From assembly GCF_020102855.1 (NCBI RefSeq), contig NZ_JADHZD010000008.1:62001-126000 (forward strand): a stretch of DNA of 64,000 nucleotides. Reading direction: 5' to 3'. The translations under genes were made by a program, and so were the position numbers. The number at the start of each line of letters is the position of its first letter. Within the stretch, counting starts at the first letter, position 1. The notes under the pieces were generated by a model, which was given only the letters and a program-made list of their open reading frames with translations, had not been told where the DNA came from and searched no databases. The DNA comes from Nocardioides lacusdianchii. GTDB taxonomy: Bacteria > Actinomycetota > Actinomycetes > Propionibacteriales > Nocardioidaceae. This document shows, one piece after another, positions 33,826-43,467 of the stretch.

Positions 33826-34550
33826 GACTGCTCCTTCTTGGGGTCCGTCTGAGGGTCCGTCTTGAGGGTCTGGGGGATGCAGGTGGTGCACACGCCGTCG
33901 CCGTGGGCGATGGTCGCGAGGCGCTGGACGTGGGTGCCGAGCACGGAGGCGATCGCCTCGGTCTCGGCCTCGCACAGCTGCGGGAACTCGTGGGCGACGT
34001 GGGCGACCGGGCAGTGCTGCTGGCACAGCTGCTCCCCCACGACCGGCAGGTCGCGCACCGAGGCGGCGTAGCCGTTCTGGGTGAAGACCCGCGCGAGCGC
34101 CTCCGCAGGCGTCAGGTCGGGGTCGGCGGCCGTGACGACGGCGTAGTCGCGCTCGACGAAGGCGACACGGCGGCGGGCGAACTCGACCACCGCGTCCTCG
34201 CCCTGGGTCTCGGCGAGGAAGCGCATCGCCTGCACGGCGAGGTCGTCGTACTGCTGGTCGAAGCTGTCGCGTCCCGCCTCGGTGAGCGCGAAGACCCGCG
34301 CCGGGCGGCCGCGACCGCGGGTGCCGTAGACCTTCTGCTCGCGCGACTCCACGATGCCCTCCGCGAGCAGGTGCTCGAGGTGGCGGCGTACGGCGGCGGG
34401 CGTCAGGTCGAGGCGACCGGCGAGGTCGGCTGCGGTGGAGGGCCCGTTCTCCAGGATCGTGCGCGCCACGCGGTCGCGCGTCGGCGCGTCCCCGTCAGGG
34501 CTCGCCGAAGCGCGGCTGGGCGCTCCTGCGGTCGATCCGGACAATTCCAC
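33822..34550 (-). CDS. sufR: Fe-S cluster-binding transcriptional regulator SufR
   Basis: A 242-residue winged-helix repressor heading the suf operon. The N-terminal HTH is at about 25-75 ([22 protein letters not shown]), followed by the wing [14 protein letters not shown]. The C-terminal sensor region has cysteines in [20 protein letters not shown] and VCTTCIPQ, enough to hold a [4Fe-4S] cluster as in known SufR. The GTG start has CACACT six bases upstream, and an operator-like palindrome overlaps the start, pointing to autoregulation. Confidence 0.93.
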   Translation of the reverse strand: MELSGSTAGAPSRASASPDGDAPTRDRVARTILENGPSTAADLAGRLDLTPAAVRRHLEHLLAEGIVESREQKVYGTRGRGRPARVFALTEAGRDSFDQQYDDLAVQAMRFLAETQGEDAVVEFARRRVAFVERDYAVVTAADPDLTPAEALARVFTQNGYAASVRDLPVVGEQLCQQHCPVAHVAHEFPQLCEAETEAIASVLGTHVQRLATIAHGDGVCTTCIPQTLKTDPQTDPKKEQS

Positions 34551-34561
34551 AACGACAGTGT
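34547..34561 (-). promoter_or_regulatory. putative SufR operator overlapping the suf promoter and start codon
   Basis: Read on the minus strand, ACACT-N5-TGTGG spans 34561-34547. From memory, the mycobacterial SufR site is ACACT-N5-TGTGA, which differs at one base. The left half is the -10 box CACACT and the right half contains the sufR GTG. A TTGAAG element lies 18 bases above the -10. Bound repressor would block both RNA polymerase and translation start. Confidence 0.6.
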
Positions 34562-34759
34562 GACGTTATTGCCCCACCCGCTTCAAGGAAGGGTCCCCTA
34601 AGTCACCTGACGACATCCCTCTGGGGGCGCCGGCGTCCCGCGCACGGCTCTGTCGTCCCCGAAAGTCGGTAATCGTGCAGAGAGCCGGGCAGGAGCCGGC
34701 CCGAGAGGCGTTCTCTGGACCGGGAGGCCGATCTTCGGCCGACGGGGAGGAGGATGACC

Positions 34760-35497
34760 ATGAGAGCACGACGAGGAGCCACGGGCGTCGCGTTGGTGGC
34801 GGGGCTGTGCCTCGTGGCCCCGATGGCGCAGGCGGAGGTGGGTCGCACGTCTGCCCGCCTCGCACCCGTGACCACGCTGGCACTGGAGCTCAATGAGGCG
34901 CAAGGGGCGACGGTCGCCACGGACAGCTCCGGCATGGGCAACCACGGAGCGATCGGGAGCCACCTGAGGCTCCGCGGGTCGTACGCCACCTGGGACCGAC
35001 ACGATCCAGCCGCCGGCATCTACTACGGCGGCGCCCACCTGGTGATGGTCCCCGATGCGGCGAACGGATCACTCGACCCTGGTGGCGGCAACTTCTCGGT
35101 CGAGATCCGCTACCGCTCGACGGTGAAGTTCGGCAACGTGATCCAGAAGGGCCAGTCGAAGGACTACGGCGGCCAGGTCAAGTTCCAGCAGCCGAAGGGC
35201 ATCATCAGCTGCATGTTCAAGTCACCGACCGGCCAGGCCGCAGTCAACTCCAAGACGCCGCTCAACGACGGACAGTGGCACGTGGTGCGCTGCGAGCGCA
35301 CGACGACGCAGGTGACGATGTACGTCGACGGTGTCTACCGCAACCGGATCCGCAAGACGACCGGCGTCATCGACAACAGGAAGCCCTGGACCATCGGCGG
35401 CAAGTTCGACTGCGACACCAGCGACCCGACGGTCGGGGCCGACAGCTGCGACTACTTCGCCGGAGACATCGACTACGTGCGGCTCACCAAGGGCTGA
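34760..35497 (+). CDS. secreted LamG/concanavalin-like domain protein
   Basis: 245 residues with a signal peptide: MRARRGATG, a hydrophobic core, and cleavage after AQA near residue 26. A single laminin-G-like jelly-roll domain follows. It is recognisable by NHGAIGSHLRL, SVEIRYRS, DGQWHVVRCERTTTQVTMYVDG and the closing DIDYVRL. Such domains bind sugars or proteins. The ATG at 34760 has GGAGGAGG at ideal distance; an ATG two codons earlier overlaps that site. It is divergent from sufR and is not part of the suf unit. Confidence 0.82.
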   Translation: MRARRGATGVALVAGLCLVAPMAQAEVGRTSARLAPVTTLALELNEAQGATVATDSSGMGNHGAIGSHLRLRGSYATWDRHDPAAGIYYGGAHLVMVPDAANGSLDPGGGNFSVEIRYRSTVKFGNVIQKGQSKDYGGQVKFQQPKGIISCMFKSPTGQAAVNSKTPLNDGQWHVVRCERTTTQVTMYVDGVYRNRIRKTTGVIDNRKPWTIGGKFDCDTSDPTVGADSCDYFAGDIDYVRLTKG

Positions 35498-35545
35498 GGC
35501 CACCCGGGGCCGAGGCCACCTGACGAACTCGCCGCCCCACGCCGC

Positions 35546-36370
35546 TCATCCGGCCGTGCGGCTGCGGAAGGTGCGGATCGCGAGCGGGGCCACCACGGCG
35601 GTGATCAGGATGATCCAGCCGATCGTGAACGGGATCGGGTGGTGCATCGGGAAGGCCGCGCCCTCGGCCAGCGGCTGGTCGTTGCCCCAGAGCTCGCGCA
35701 CCGCCTGGGTGAGCGAGGAGATCGGGTTCCACTCGGCGATGAAGCGCAGCACCGTGGGCATCCGGTCGGTGGGCGCGAAGGTGTTGGCCAGGAACGTGAT
35801 CGGGAACATCGTCGCGAACATGACCCCGTTGACCGCCTCGACCGAGCGCATGGCGGAGCCGACCCAGATGCCCACCCAGATCATCGCGAATCCCCAGCCG
35901 AGCAGCAGGAGGTAGCCCAGTGCGGCCTCGAAGACGTTGGTGTGGATGCGCCAGCCGATGACGAGGCCGGTCAGCGACATCACCACCAGGCCGATCGACG
36001 CGTGGGCAAGGCTCGAGATGCTGCGACCGACCAGCACCGCGGCCGGGTTGATCGGCAACGAGCGCATCCGGTCGACGATGCCCTTGTCGAGGTCGGCGGT
36101 GAGCCCGACCGCGACGATGAAGGAGGCGAAGGCCACCGTCTGCGCCATGATCCCGGCAAGCAGGAAGGCGCGGTAGCCGGCGGGCGTGGCCACGTCGATG
36201 GACGAGCCGAAGACGTAGGCGAAGAGCAGCACGAACATCACCGGCTGGATCGTGACGTCGAGCAGCATCTCCGGCATCCGGCGGATGTGGCGGAAGTTGC
36301 GGCGCGCGATCGCCCACGACTGCGTGAGCAGGCCCGTGGTGCGGATCTCTGGTCGCTCGATCGTGCTCAT
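35546..36370 (-). CDS. ABC-2 type transporter permease (DrrB-like)
   Basis: A 274-residue membrane protein with about six transmembrane helices. It begins with a cytoplasmic segment that ends RRNFRHIRRMPEM, the usual start of DrrB-type permeases. It ends in a helix followed by RTFRSRTAG. Its ATG overlaps the stop of the ATPase gene by four bases, so the two form an exporter. The substrate is unknown; the daunorubicin name only reflects family membership. Confidence 0.9.
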   Translation of the reverse strand: MSTIERPEIRTTGLLTQSWAIARRNFRHIRRMPEMLLDVTIQPVMFVLLFAYVFGSSIDVATPAGYRAFLLAGIMAQTVAFASFIVAVGLTADLDKGIVDRMRSLPINPAAVLVGRSISSLAHASIGLVVMSLTGLVIGWRIHTNVFEAALGYLLLLGWGFAMIWVGIWVGSAMRSVEAVNGVMFATMFPITFLANTFAPTDRMPTVLRFIAEWNPISSLTQAVRELWGNDQPLAEGAAFPMHHPIPFTIGWIILITAVVAPLAIRTFRSRTAG

Positions 36371-37359
36371 CGGGTCACCTCCCCTGCCGGCTGGCCGGCG
36401 GTCTGGTCGTCCTCGGCGCCGTCCTCGGCCCGGTGGCCGGTGAGGTGGAGGAACACGTCGTCCAGGCTCGGGCGCTTGAGCCCGATGTCGTCGAGCACGA
36501 TCCCGCTCTCGTCGAAGATGCCGGCCACGCGGGTCATGTGCCCCAGCCCCTCGGCCGGCGCGGTGAGCTGCCGGGCACCGGCGTCGAGGTGCACCTCGCG
36601 CACGTGCGGGCGCATCAGCGCCTCGGCCGCGGCCAGGTCGTCGGCGTGCGACACCGTGACCACCAGGGCCGCAGCGCCGGACCGGTCCTTGAGCTGGAGC
36701 GGTGTGCCCTCGGCGATCACCGTGCCCCGGTCGATGACCACGATGTTGTCGGCCAGCTGGTCGGCCTCCTCGAGGTACTGCGTGGTCAGCAGGAGCGTGG
36801 TGCCGTCCTTCACCAGCTCTCGCAGCACCTCCCACAGCTCCACGCGTGAGCGCGGGTCGAGGCCGGTGGTCGGCTCGTCGAGGAAGAGCACCGGCGGCGT
36901 GGCGATCAGGCTGACGGCGAGGTCGAGTCGCCGACGCATGCCGCCGGAGTAGGTCTTCGCGATGCGGTCACCGGCCTCGGCGAGCGAGAAGCGCTCGAGC
37001 AGCTCGGCGCTGGCGCGGGTGATGTAGCCCGCGTCGAGGCCGTAGAGCTGGCCGATGAGGCGGAGGTTCTCCCGGCCGGTCAGCAGCTCGTCGACGGTGG
37101 CCGCCTGACCGGTCAGGCCCATGCTGCGGCGCACGGCCGCGGGGTCGTCGAGGATGTCGTGGCCGGCGACACGGGCGGTGCCGGAGGTGGGGCGGGTCAG
37201 CGTGGTCATCATGCGGACCGTCGTGGTCTTGCCGGCTCCGTTGGGCCCGAGGAGGCCGAGCACGGTGCCCTCCGGCACGACGAAGGACACCCCGTCCACG
37301 GCCACGGTGTCCCCGAAGTGCTTGACGAGGCCCTCGGCCTCGATCGCTGGGCGAGTCAT
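36367..37359 (-). CDS. ABC transporter ATP-binding protein (DrrA-like)
   Basis: A 330-residue ATPase with Walker A GPNGAGKTT, signature [20 protein letters not shown] and the DrrA-type C-terminal extension ending with LDDVFLHLTGH. The ATG at 37359 is chosen because it puts the first strand (AEGLVKHFGDT) near residue 10 and has TAGCGT seven bases upstream. It is divergent from the second ABC pair, with about 65 bases between starts. Confidence 0.9.
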   Translation of the reverse strand: MTRPAIEAEGLVKHFGDTVAVDGVSFVVPEGTVLGLLGPNGAGKTTTVRMMTTLTRPTSGTARVAGHDILDDPAAVRRSMGLTGQAATVDELLTGRENLRLIGQLYGLDAGYITRASAELLERFSLAEAGDRIAKTYSGGMRRRLDLAVSLIATPPVLFLDEPTTGLDPRSRVELWEVLRELVKDGTTLLLTTQYLEEADQLADNIVVIDRGTVIAEGTPLQLKDRSGAAALVVTVSHADDLAAAEALMRPHVREVHLDAGARQLTAPAEGLGHMTRVAGIFDESGIVLDDIGLKRPSLDDVFLHLTGHRAEDGAEDDQTAGQPAGEVTR

Positions 37360-37423
37360 GGTCGCCACGCTAGCGGCGGGGACCGACAGCCGCCGCTCAT
37401 TAACCCGCACCTAGGATTGGACC

Positions 37424-38362
37424 GTGCCAACCGCCTCCCCCGCCGTCGAGATCGACGGCCTGGTGATGGCGTACGGCGACAAGGTGGCCGTCGACGGCCT
37501 CTCGCTCGAGGTGACCCGCGGGTCCGTCACCGCCGTCCTCGGTCCCAACGGGGCCGGGAAGACCACGACCCTAGAGACCTGCGAGGGCTACCGCGTCCCC
37601 CAGCGCGGCACCGTGCGGGTGCTGGGGCTCGACCCGCAGCGCGACCGCGCGGCGCTGCTCCCCCGGATCGGTGTGATGCTCCAGGCCGGCGGTGCGTGGA
37701 GCGGCGTACGCGCGGTGGAGATGCTCGAGCACATGGCCTCCCTGCACGCCCACCCGCTCGACACCCGGATGCTGGTCGAGCGCCTCGGCCTGGGTGACTG
37801 CGGGCGTACGCCCTACCGCCGGCTCTCAGGAGGGCAGAAGCAGCGCCTCGGGCTCGCCATCGCGCTGGTCGGCCGCCCCGAGCTTGTCTTCGTCGACGAG
37901 CCGACCGCGGGCATGGACCCGCAGGCCCGGCGCACGACCTGGGAGCTGCTCGAGGAGATCCGCGCCGACGGCGTGACGGTGGTGCTCACGACCCACCACA
38001 TGGACGAGGCCGAGCAACTCGCCGACCGCATCCACATCATCGACCGCGGCCGCGTGATCACCAGCGGCACGCCGGCCGAACTGACCCGCGGCGGCCGCTC
38101 GGCCACCATCCGCCTCGTGGTCAACCGCCCGTTCCCCGAGGGCGCCCCCGAGTCGCTGCGCGCCGAGCTCGGCCCCGAGACCGAGGTGCGCCAGCTCGAC
38201 GAGGTCAGCATGCTCATCCACGGACCCGCCGACTCGACCACGCTGGGCCGGGTCTCGCGCTGGTGCGAGGAGCACGGGGTGCTCCCCCAGACCCTCAACC
38301 TCGGTCAGCGCACCCTCGAGGACGTCTTCCTCGAGCTCACCGGACGCGAGCTCGCGTCGTGA
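37424..38362 (+). CDS. ABC transporter ATP-binding protein, linked to heme A synthesis genes
   Basis: A 312-residue ATPase with Walker A GPNGAGKTT, signature LSGGQKQR and VFVDEPTAGMDP. The C-terminal extension ends TLEDVFLELTGRE. The GTG start has TAGGAT (37412-37417) six bases upstream, so it is leaderless. It overlaps the permease gene by four bases, which in turn overlaps ctaA. The same ATPase-permease-ctaA neighbourhood is kept in mycobacteria (Rv1456c-Rv1458c from memory), which suggests a link to cytochrome biogenesis. Confidence 0.9.
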   Translation: MPTASPAVEIDGLVMAYGDKVAVDGLSLEVTRGSVTAVLGPNGAGKTTTLETCEGYRVPQRGTVRVLGLDPQRDRAALLPRIGVMLQAGGAWSGVRAVEMLEHMASLHAHPLDTRMLVERLGLGDCGRTPYRRLSGGQKQRLGLAIALVGRPELVFVDEPTAGMDPQARRTTWELLEEIRADGVTVVLTTHHMDEAEQLADRIHIIDRGRVITSGTPAELTRGGRSATIRLVVNRPFPEGAPESLRAELGPETEVRQLDEVSMLIHGPADSTTLGRVSRWCEEHGVLPQTLNLGQRTLEDVFLELTGRELAS

Positions 38363-39144
38363 GCCCCCACACCTTCGCCCCGGCCCCCGGTGGTGCGTCA
38401 CTGCGCCGCATGGTGCTCGCCCAGTCCCGGATGGAGGCGCGGCTCATGCTGCGCAACGGCGAGCAGCTGCTGCTCGCCATCGTCATCCCGGTCATCGTGC
38501 TCGTCGGCGGCGTGGCCGCGGCCGGGCGGATCGGGATCGACCTCGACGGCCACCGCGCGGTCGACATCCTCACGCCCGGCGTGCTCGCGCTGGCGGTGAT
38601 GTCCACCGCCTTCACCTCGGTGGCGATCTCGACCGGCTTCGAGCGCCGCTACGGCGTGATCAAGCTCCTCGGCGCCTCGCCGCTGCCGCGCCACGGCCTG
38701 CTGCTCGGGAAGGTGCTGGCCCTGCTCAACGTGGTCGCGCTCCAGCTCGTCGTGCTGGTGGTCGTGGGGCTGCTGCTCGGCTGGGAGCCGACGCCGGCCG
38801 CACCGGCACGCACGGTTCTGGGCGTGGTGCTGGCGGTCGCGCTCGGCACCGCCGCCTTCGCCGCCCTCGGCCTCTTCGTGGCCGGTGCGCTGCGCGCCGA
38901 GGCGACCCTCGCCCTGGCCAACCTCGTCTACCTCCTGCTCATGGCTGGCGGCGGCGTGGTCCTCCCGGCCAGCACCTACGGCGCTGCGTCCACTGTCATC
39001 CAGTGGCTCCCGTCCGGCGCGCTCGGCGAGGCGATGCGTACGGCTCTCGTGGACGCGGGCGTCGACGGCCGCTCCCTGCTCGTCCTCGCTGCCTGGGCCG
39101 CCCTGGGCACGCTGCTCACTGCTCGAACCTTCAGGTGGGAATGA
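38359..39144 (+). CDS. ABC-2 type transporter permease, partner of the preceding ATPase
   Basis: A 261-residue protein with about six hydrophobic helices after a short basic N-terminus (MVLAQSRMEARLMLRNGEQ). The central GFERRYGVIKLLGASPLPR loop is characteristic of ABC-2 permeases. The GTG start overlaps the ATPase stop (GTGA), and its own stop overlaps the ctaA ATG (ATGA), so three proteins are translationally coupled. Substrate is unknown. Confidence 0.88.
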   Translation: MSPHTFAPAPGGASLRRMVLAQSRMEARLMLRNGEQLLLAIVIPVIVLVGGVAAAGRIGIDLDGHRAVDILTPGVLALAVMSTAFTSVAISTGFERRYGVIKLLGASPLPRHGLLLGKVLALLNVVALQLVVLVVVGLLLGWEPTPAAPARTVLGVVLAVALGTAAFAALGLFVAGALRAEATLALANLVYLLLMAGGGVVLPASTYGAASTVIQWLPSGALGEAMRTALVDAGVDGRSLLVLAAWAALGTLLTARTFRWE

Positions 39145-40070
39145 TGCACACCCTGCTCGCCCGGCTCTCCCGGTACCTCTGGCCACTCGCGGTGGCCAAC
39201 CTGCTCGCCAACATCGGCATCGTGGTCACCGGTGGCGCCGTACGCCTCACCGGCTCCGGTCTCGGCTGCCCGACCTGGCCGCGCTGCACCGACGAGTCCT
39301 ACGTCGCCCACGGCGAGCTGGGGCTCCACGGCGCCATCGAGTTCGGCAACCGGCTGCTCACCTTCGTGCTCGTCGCGATCGCGCTCCTGTGCTTCCTCGC
39401 CGCCCTCGGCGCGAGGCACCGCCGCGCGACGCGGCTCTCGCTCGTCATCGGCCTCGGCATCCCGCTCCAGGCCGTCATCGGCGGCATCACGGTGCTGACC
39501 GACCTGAACCCGTGGATCGTCGCCGGGCACTTCCTGCTGTCGATGGCGATGATCATGGTGTGCGTCGCACTCCTCGACGAGCTGCGCAGCCCCGACCGCG
39601 CAGCCGCCCCCCGGCTGCCGCGCAGGCTGGCCTGGGCGACGCTGGCGTCGGGCTGGGTGGCGCTCTACCTCGGCACCGTCGTCACCGGCGCCGGTCCGCA
39701 CGCGGGCGACACCGACTCGCCCCGCAACGGCCTCGACCCCGCAACGGTCTCGCAGGCGCACGCCGTCTCCGTCTACGTCCTGGTGGCCCTCACCGTCGCG
39801 CTGCTGGTCGTCGCCGTCCGCGGTGGCCACCAGTGGCTGGCCCGGGTGACCGGCCTCGTGCTCCTCGTCGAGGTCCTGCAGGGGGTGCTCGGGTGGGTGC
39901 AGTACTGGCTGGACCTGCCGGTCGCGCTCGTCGCCCTGCACATGCTGGGCGCGGGGCTCCTCGCCGCGGGGCTTGCGCGGCTCGGGCTCGCGGTGCTGCC
40001 GCACGCCTCGACCAACGAGGCGGAGGCCGACGCCGGCACGCAGCCGCACCCCGCGACCCACCTCGGCTGA
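39141..40070 (+). CDS. ctaA: heme A synthase CtaA/COX15 family
   Basis: Converts heme O to heme A for aa3-type oxidases. The 309-residue protein has eight predicted membrane helices and the conserved histidine sites: GLHGAIEFGNR, VAGHFLLSM, SQAHAVSVY and ALHMLGAG. The two cysteines of the first extracytoplasmic loop are present in GLGCPTWPRC. Two in-frame ATGs (39141, 39144) are possible; the first overlaps the permease stop. It is convergent with ctaB, 28 bases away. Confidence 0.93.
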   Translation: MMHTLLARLSRYLWPLAVANLLANIGIVVTGGAVRLTGSGLGCPTWPRCTDESYVAHGELGLHGAIEFGNRLLTFVLVAIALLCFLAALGARHRRATRLSLVIGLGIPLQAVIGGITVLTDLNPWIVAGHFLLSMAMIMVCVALLDELRSPDRAAAPRLPRRLAWATLASGWVALYLGTVVTGAGPHAGDTDSPRNGLDPATVSQAHAVSVYVLVALTVALLVVAVRGGHQWLARVTGLVLLVEVLQGVLGWVQYWLDLPVALVALHMLGAGLLAAGLARLGLAVLPHASTNEAEADAGTQPHPATHLG

Positions 40071-40098
40071 GGCCGGGTCCGGCCCTCGGGCCGGGCGG

Positions 40099-41058
40099 TC
40101 AGCCCAGCAGCGGGTCGAGCGCCACCGCGACGAAGAGGAGCGAGAGGTAGAGGTTCGATGCGTGGAACAGGCGCATCGGGTTGATCTCGGACAGCGCGTC
40201 GAAGCGCTTCGCACGGCCCCACATGCGGTGGGCCTCCACGAGGAAGACCGCGCCGAGGACGGCGGCGGCCACGGGGTAGACCAGACTCGTGCCGGCCACC
40301 GGCCACAGCAGCAGTGAGGTCGCGACCATCACCCAGCTGTAGACCACCACCTGGCGGCCCACCTCTGCGGCGGGCTTCACGACCGGCAGCATCGGCACGT
40401 CGACGTTGCGGTAGTCCTCGCGGTAGCGCAGCGCCAGGGCCCAGGTGTGGGGCGGGGTCCAGAAGAAGACGACCATGAAGAGCACGACCGGTGTCCACGC
40501 GAGCGAGCCGGTCACGGCCGTCCACCCGATGAGGGTCGGGAAGCAGCCGGCGATCCCACCCCAGACGATGTTCTGCGTGGTCCGGCGCTTGAGCAGCATC
40601 GTATAGACGAAGACGTAGAACGCGATCGCGGTCACCGACAGCACCGCGGACAGGGTGTTGACCCCCACCCAGAGGATCACCGTCGACAGCACGCCCAGCA
40701 CGGCCCCGAAGACGAGAGCGGCGCGCGGGGACACGATGTGCCGCGGCAGCGCCCGTCGCCTGGTCCGGCGCATCTGCTCGTCGATGTCGCGGTCGTAGAC
40801 GCAGTTGAAGACCGACGCGGAGCCCGCGGAGAACGTGCCGCCGAGGACCGTCCACACGACCGTGGACAGGTCCGGCACGCCGCGCGCGGCGTAGAACATG
40901 ACCGGCACCGTCGTGAGCAGCAGGAGCTCGATGACGCGCGGCTTGGTCAGCCCGACGTAGGCGGCGACGACGTCGCGCCAGGTGGGCGGACCGTCAGCCC
41001 CGCGCTCGTCACCGGTCGACGGCCGCGCGGATGCTGCATGCGGACCGGCGTGGGACAC
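40099..41058 (-). CDS. ctaB: protoheme IX farnesyltransferase CtaB (heme O synthase)
   Basis: Adds the farnesyl group to heme B to make heme O, the step before CtaA. It has 319 residues and about nine membrane helices. The UbiA-type prenyl-binding motif is NCVYDRDIDEQMRRT, the second Asp-rich loop is YREDYRNVDVPM, and the start is GLTKPRVIELLLLTT. The GTG at 41058 has GAGGTCCCCACC upstream. The 238 bases between ctaB and tkt hold both promoters and no other gene that I can see. Confidence 0.93.
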   Translation of the reverse strand: MSHAGPHAASARPSTGDERGADGPPTWRDVVAAYVGLTKPRVIELLLLTTVPVMFYAARGVPDLSTVVWTVLGGTFSAGSASVFNCVYDRDIDEQMRRTRRRALPRHIVSPRAALVFGAVLGVLSTVILWVGVNTLSAVLSVTAIAFYVFVYTMLLKRRTTQNIVWGGIAGCFPTLIGWTAVTGSLAWTPVVLFMVVFFWTPPHTWALALRYREDYRNVDVPMLPVVKPAAEVGRQVVVYSWVMVATSLLLWPVAGTSLVYPVAAAVLGAVFLVEAHRMWGRAKRFDALSEINPMRLFHASNLYLSLLFVAVALDPLLG

Positions 41059-41296
41059 GGTGGGGACCTCGGTGACAGGAGGGGGCGGGACTGGACGGAT
41101 GCGATCCCGACTTCGGGGAACCGAGGTGGATGAGGAGCACATGAACCGGCATCCGGACGGCCCGTCGGGCGGGGTCGAGTCTACTCGGCCACGGCGATAG
41201 GCTCGCAGTCGAGGCCACCTCACGCACCTGTGATCCTGCACTCCAGCCCGAGCTCCAGCCCGAGCCTCGGGCCGCACTCCACCGAGAGGAACCGCG

Positions 41297-43426
41297 TTGA
41301 CCGAGAAGTCCGCCCTGCCCACCACCCTCGAGTGGGACGACGTCGACCAGCGCGCGGTCGACACCTCCCGGGTCCTGGCGATGGACGCGGTCCAGAAGGT
41401 CGGCAACGGCCACCCCGGCACGGCCATGAGCCTCGCGCCGGTGGCGTACCTGCTGTTCCAGAAGGTCATGCGCCACGACCCGGCCGACCCCGAGTGGATC
41501 GCCCGCGACCGGTTCGTGCTGTCGTGCGGCCACAGCTCGATCACCCTCTACACCCAGCTCTACCTCGGCGGCTTCGGCCTCGAGCTCGACGACCTCAAGG
41601 CACTGCGCACGTGGGGCTCGAAGACCCCCGGCCACCCCGAGCTCGGCCACACCGCCGGCGTCGAGGTGACGACCGGACCATTGGGCCAGGGCGTCGGCAA
41701 CGCCGTCGGCATGGCGCTCTCGGGACGACGCGTCCACGGCATGCTCGACGCCGACGCGGCTCCCGGTGAGGGCCTGTTCGACCACCAGGTCTACGTCGTG
41801 GCCTCTGACGGCGACCTCCAGGAGGGCGTGAGCTCCGAGGCGAGCTCGATCGCCGGCACCCAGAAGCTCGGCAACCTCACCGTCATCTACGACCGCAACC
41901 GGATCTCCATCGAGGGCGACACCGACATCGCCTTCACCGAGGACGTCGCCGCCCGCTACGAGGCCTACGGCTGGCACGTCCAGACCGTCGACTGGACCAA
42001 CGGCGGCACCGACTACGTCGAGGACGTCCCGGCACTCTACGCCGCCATCCGCGAGGCCCGCGGCGTGAGCGACCAGCCCTCGCTCATCGTGCTCGACACT
42101 GTCATCGCGTGGCCCGCACCCAACGCCCAGGGCACCGAAGCGGCCCACGGCAGCGCCCTCGGCGCCGAGGAGGTCGCCGCCACCAAGAGGGTCCTCGGCT
42201 TCGACCCCGACCAGACCTTCGAGGTCCCGCCGGGCGTGCTCGAGCGCACCCGCGAGCTGCGCGAGCGCGGCTCCGCGTGGGGAGCCGAGTGGGACGAGGC
42301 GTACGCCGCCTGGGCCGACAAGCACCCGGAGTCCGCCGAGCTGCTGCACCGGCTCAAGCGCCGCGAGATGCCCACCGAGCTCGCCGAGGCGCTGCCGACC
42401 TTCCCGGCCGACGCCAAGGGCGTCGCCACCCGCTCCGCCTCCGGCAAGGTGATCAACGCGCTCGCGCCGGTGCTGCCCGAGCTGTGGGGCGGCTCCGCCG
42501 ACCTCGCCGGCTCCAACAACACCACGATCACCAGCGCCCCGTCCGTCGGTCCCGAGGTCGCCGAGATCGGCGAGTGGAGCACCGACCCCCACGCCGGCCG
42601 CGTCCTCCACTTCGGCATCCGCGAGCACGGCATGGGCGCGATCATGAACGGCATCGCGGCCGACCGGCTCACCCGCGTGTTCGGCGGCACGTTCCTCACG
42701 TTCTCCGACTACATGCGCGGCTCGGTGCGCGTGGCCGCGCTCAGCAAGCTGCCCGTCACCTACGTGTGGACCCACGACTCCATCGGCCTGGGCGAGGACG
42801 GCCCGACCCACCAGCCGGTCGAGCACCTCGCCGCCCTGCGCGCCATGCCCGGCCTCGACGTCGTACGCCCCGCGGACGCCAACGAGACCGTCGCCGCGTG
42901 GCAGACGATCCTGGGCCGCACCGACTCCCCCGCCGCACTCGCCCTGACCCGCCAGAACGTGCCGGTCTTCCCGCGCGGCGACGACGCCGACTCCGGGCAG
43001 ACGTGGGGCTCGACCGAGGGCGTGGCCCGCGGCGCCTACGTGCTGCTCGACGCCGACAAGGGCACGCCCGACGTGATCCTCGTCGGCACCGGCTCCGAGG
43101 TGCAGCTCGCCGTCGAGGCGCGGGCGCTGCTCGCCGAGGACGGCATCGACGCCCGTGTGGTCTCGATGCCCTGCCTCGAGTGGTTCGACGAGCAGGACGA
43201 GTCCTACCGCGACACCGTCCTGCCCCCCACCGTGAAGGCGCGTGTCTCCGTCGAGGCCGGCGTCAGGCAGGGCTGGCGCGAGATCGTCGGCGACAACGGC
43301 CGGATCATCAGCATCGACCACTACGGCGCGTCGGCCGACTACGCCCGGATCTACACCGAGCTCGGCATCACCGCCCAGGCCGTCGCCGACGCCGCACGCG
43401 ACAGCGTCGCCGTCGTCAACGCCTGA
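41297..43426 (+). CDS. tkt: transketolase
   Basis: Thiamine-diphosphate enzyme moving two-carbon units in the pentose phosphate pathway and Calvin-type rearrangements. The 709 residues include [11 protein letters not shown], the cofactor motif [31 protein letters not shown], and the second domain's [11 protein letters not shown] and [14 protein letters not shown]. The start is a TTG with GAGAGGA eight bases upstream; no ATG or GTG start is better placed. It is the first gene of a six-gene operon. Confidence 0.95.
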   Translation: MTEKSALPTTLEWDDVDQRAVDTSRVLAMDAVQKVGNGHPGTAMSLAPVAYLLFQKVMRHDPADPEWIARDRFVLSCGHSSITLYTQLYLGGFGLELDDLKALRTWGSKTPGHPELGHTAGVEVTTGPLGQGVGNAVGMALSGRRVHGMLDADAAPGEGLFDHQVYVVASDGDLQEGVSSEASSIAGTQKLGNLTVIYDRNRISIEGDTDIAFTEDVAARYEAYGWHVQTVDWTNGGTDYVEDVPALYAAIREARGVSDQPSLIVLDTVIAWPAPNAQGTEAAHGSALGAEEVAATKRVLGFDPDQTFEVPPGVLERTRELRERGSAWGAEWDEAYAAWADKHPESAELLHRLKRREMPTELAEALPTFPADAKGVATRSASGKVINALAPVLPELWGGSADLAGSNNTTITSAPSVGPEVAEIGEWSTDPHAGRVLHFGIREHGMGAIMNGIAADRLTRVFGGTFLTFSDYMRGSVRVAALSKLPVTYVWTHDSIGLGEDGPTHQPVEHLAALRAMPGLDVVRPADANETVAAWQTILGRTDSPAALALTRQNVPVFPRGDDADSGQTWGSTEGVARGAYVLLDADKGTPDVILVGTGSEVQLAVEARALLAEDGIDARVVSMPCLEWFDEQDESYRDTVLPPTVKARVSVEAGVRQGWREIVGDNGRIISIDHYGASADYARIYTELGITAQAVADAARDSVAVVNA

Positions 43427-43467
43427 GCGACCCCGACCGCCCAGACCCCATCCACGGGAGGAACCCC

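Noticed and set aside
35546..37359. Daunorubicin-type self-resistance transporter of an antibiotic cluster
   Set aside because: No biosynthetic genes are near; DrrAB is only the family name.
41009..43321. A 770-residue open frame antisense to tkt
   Set aside because: Same artefact of high third-position GC; tkt on the plus strand has full motifs and a ribosome-binding site.
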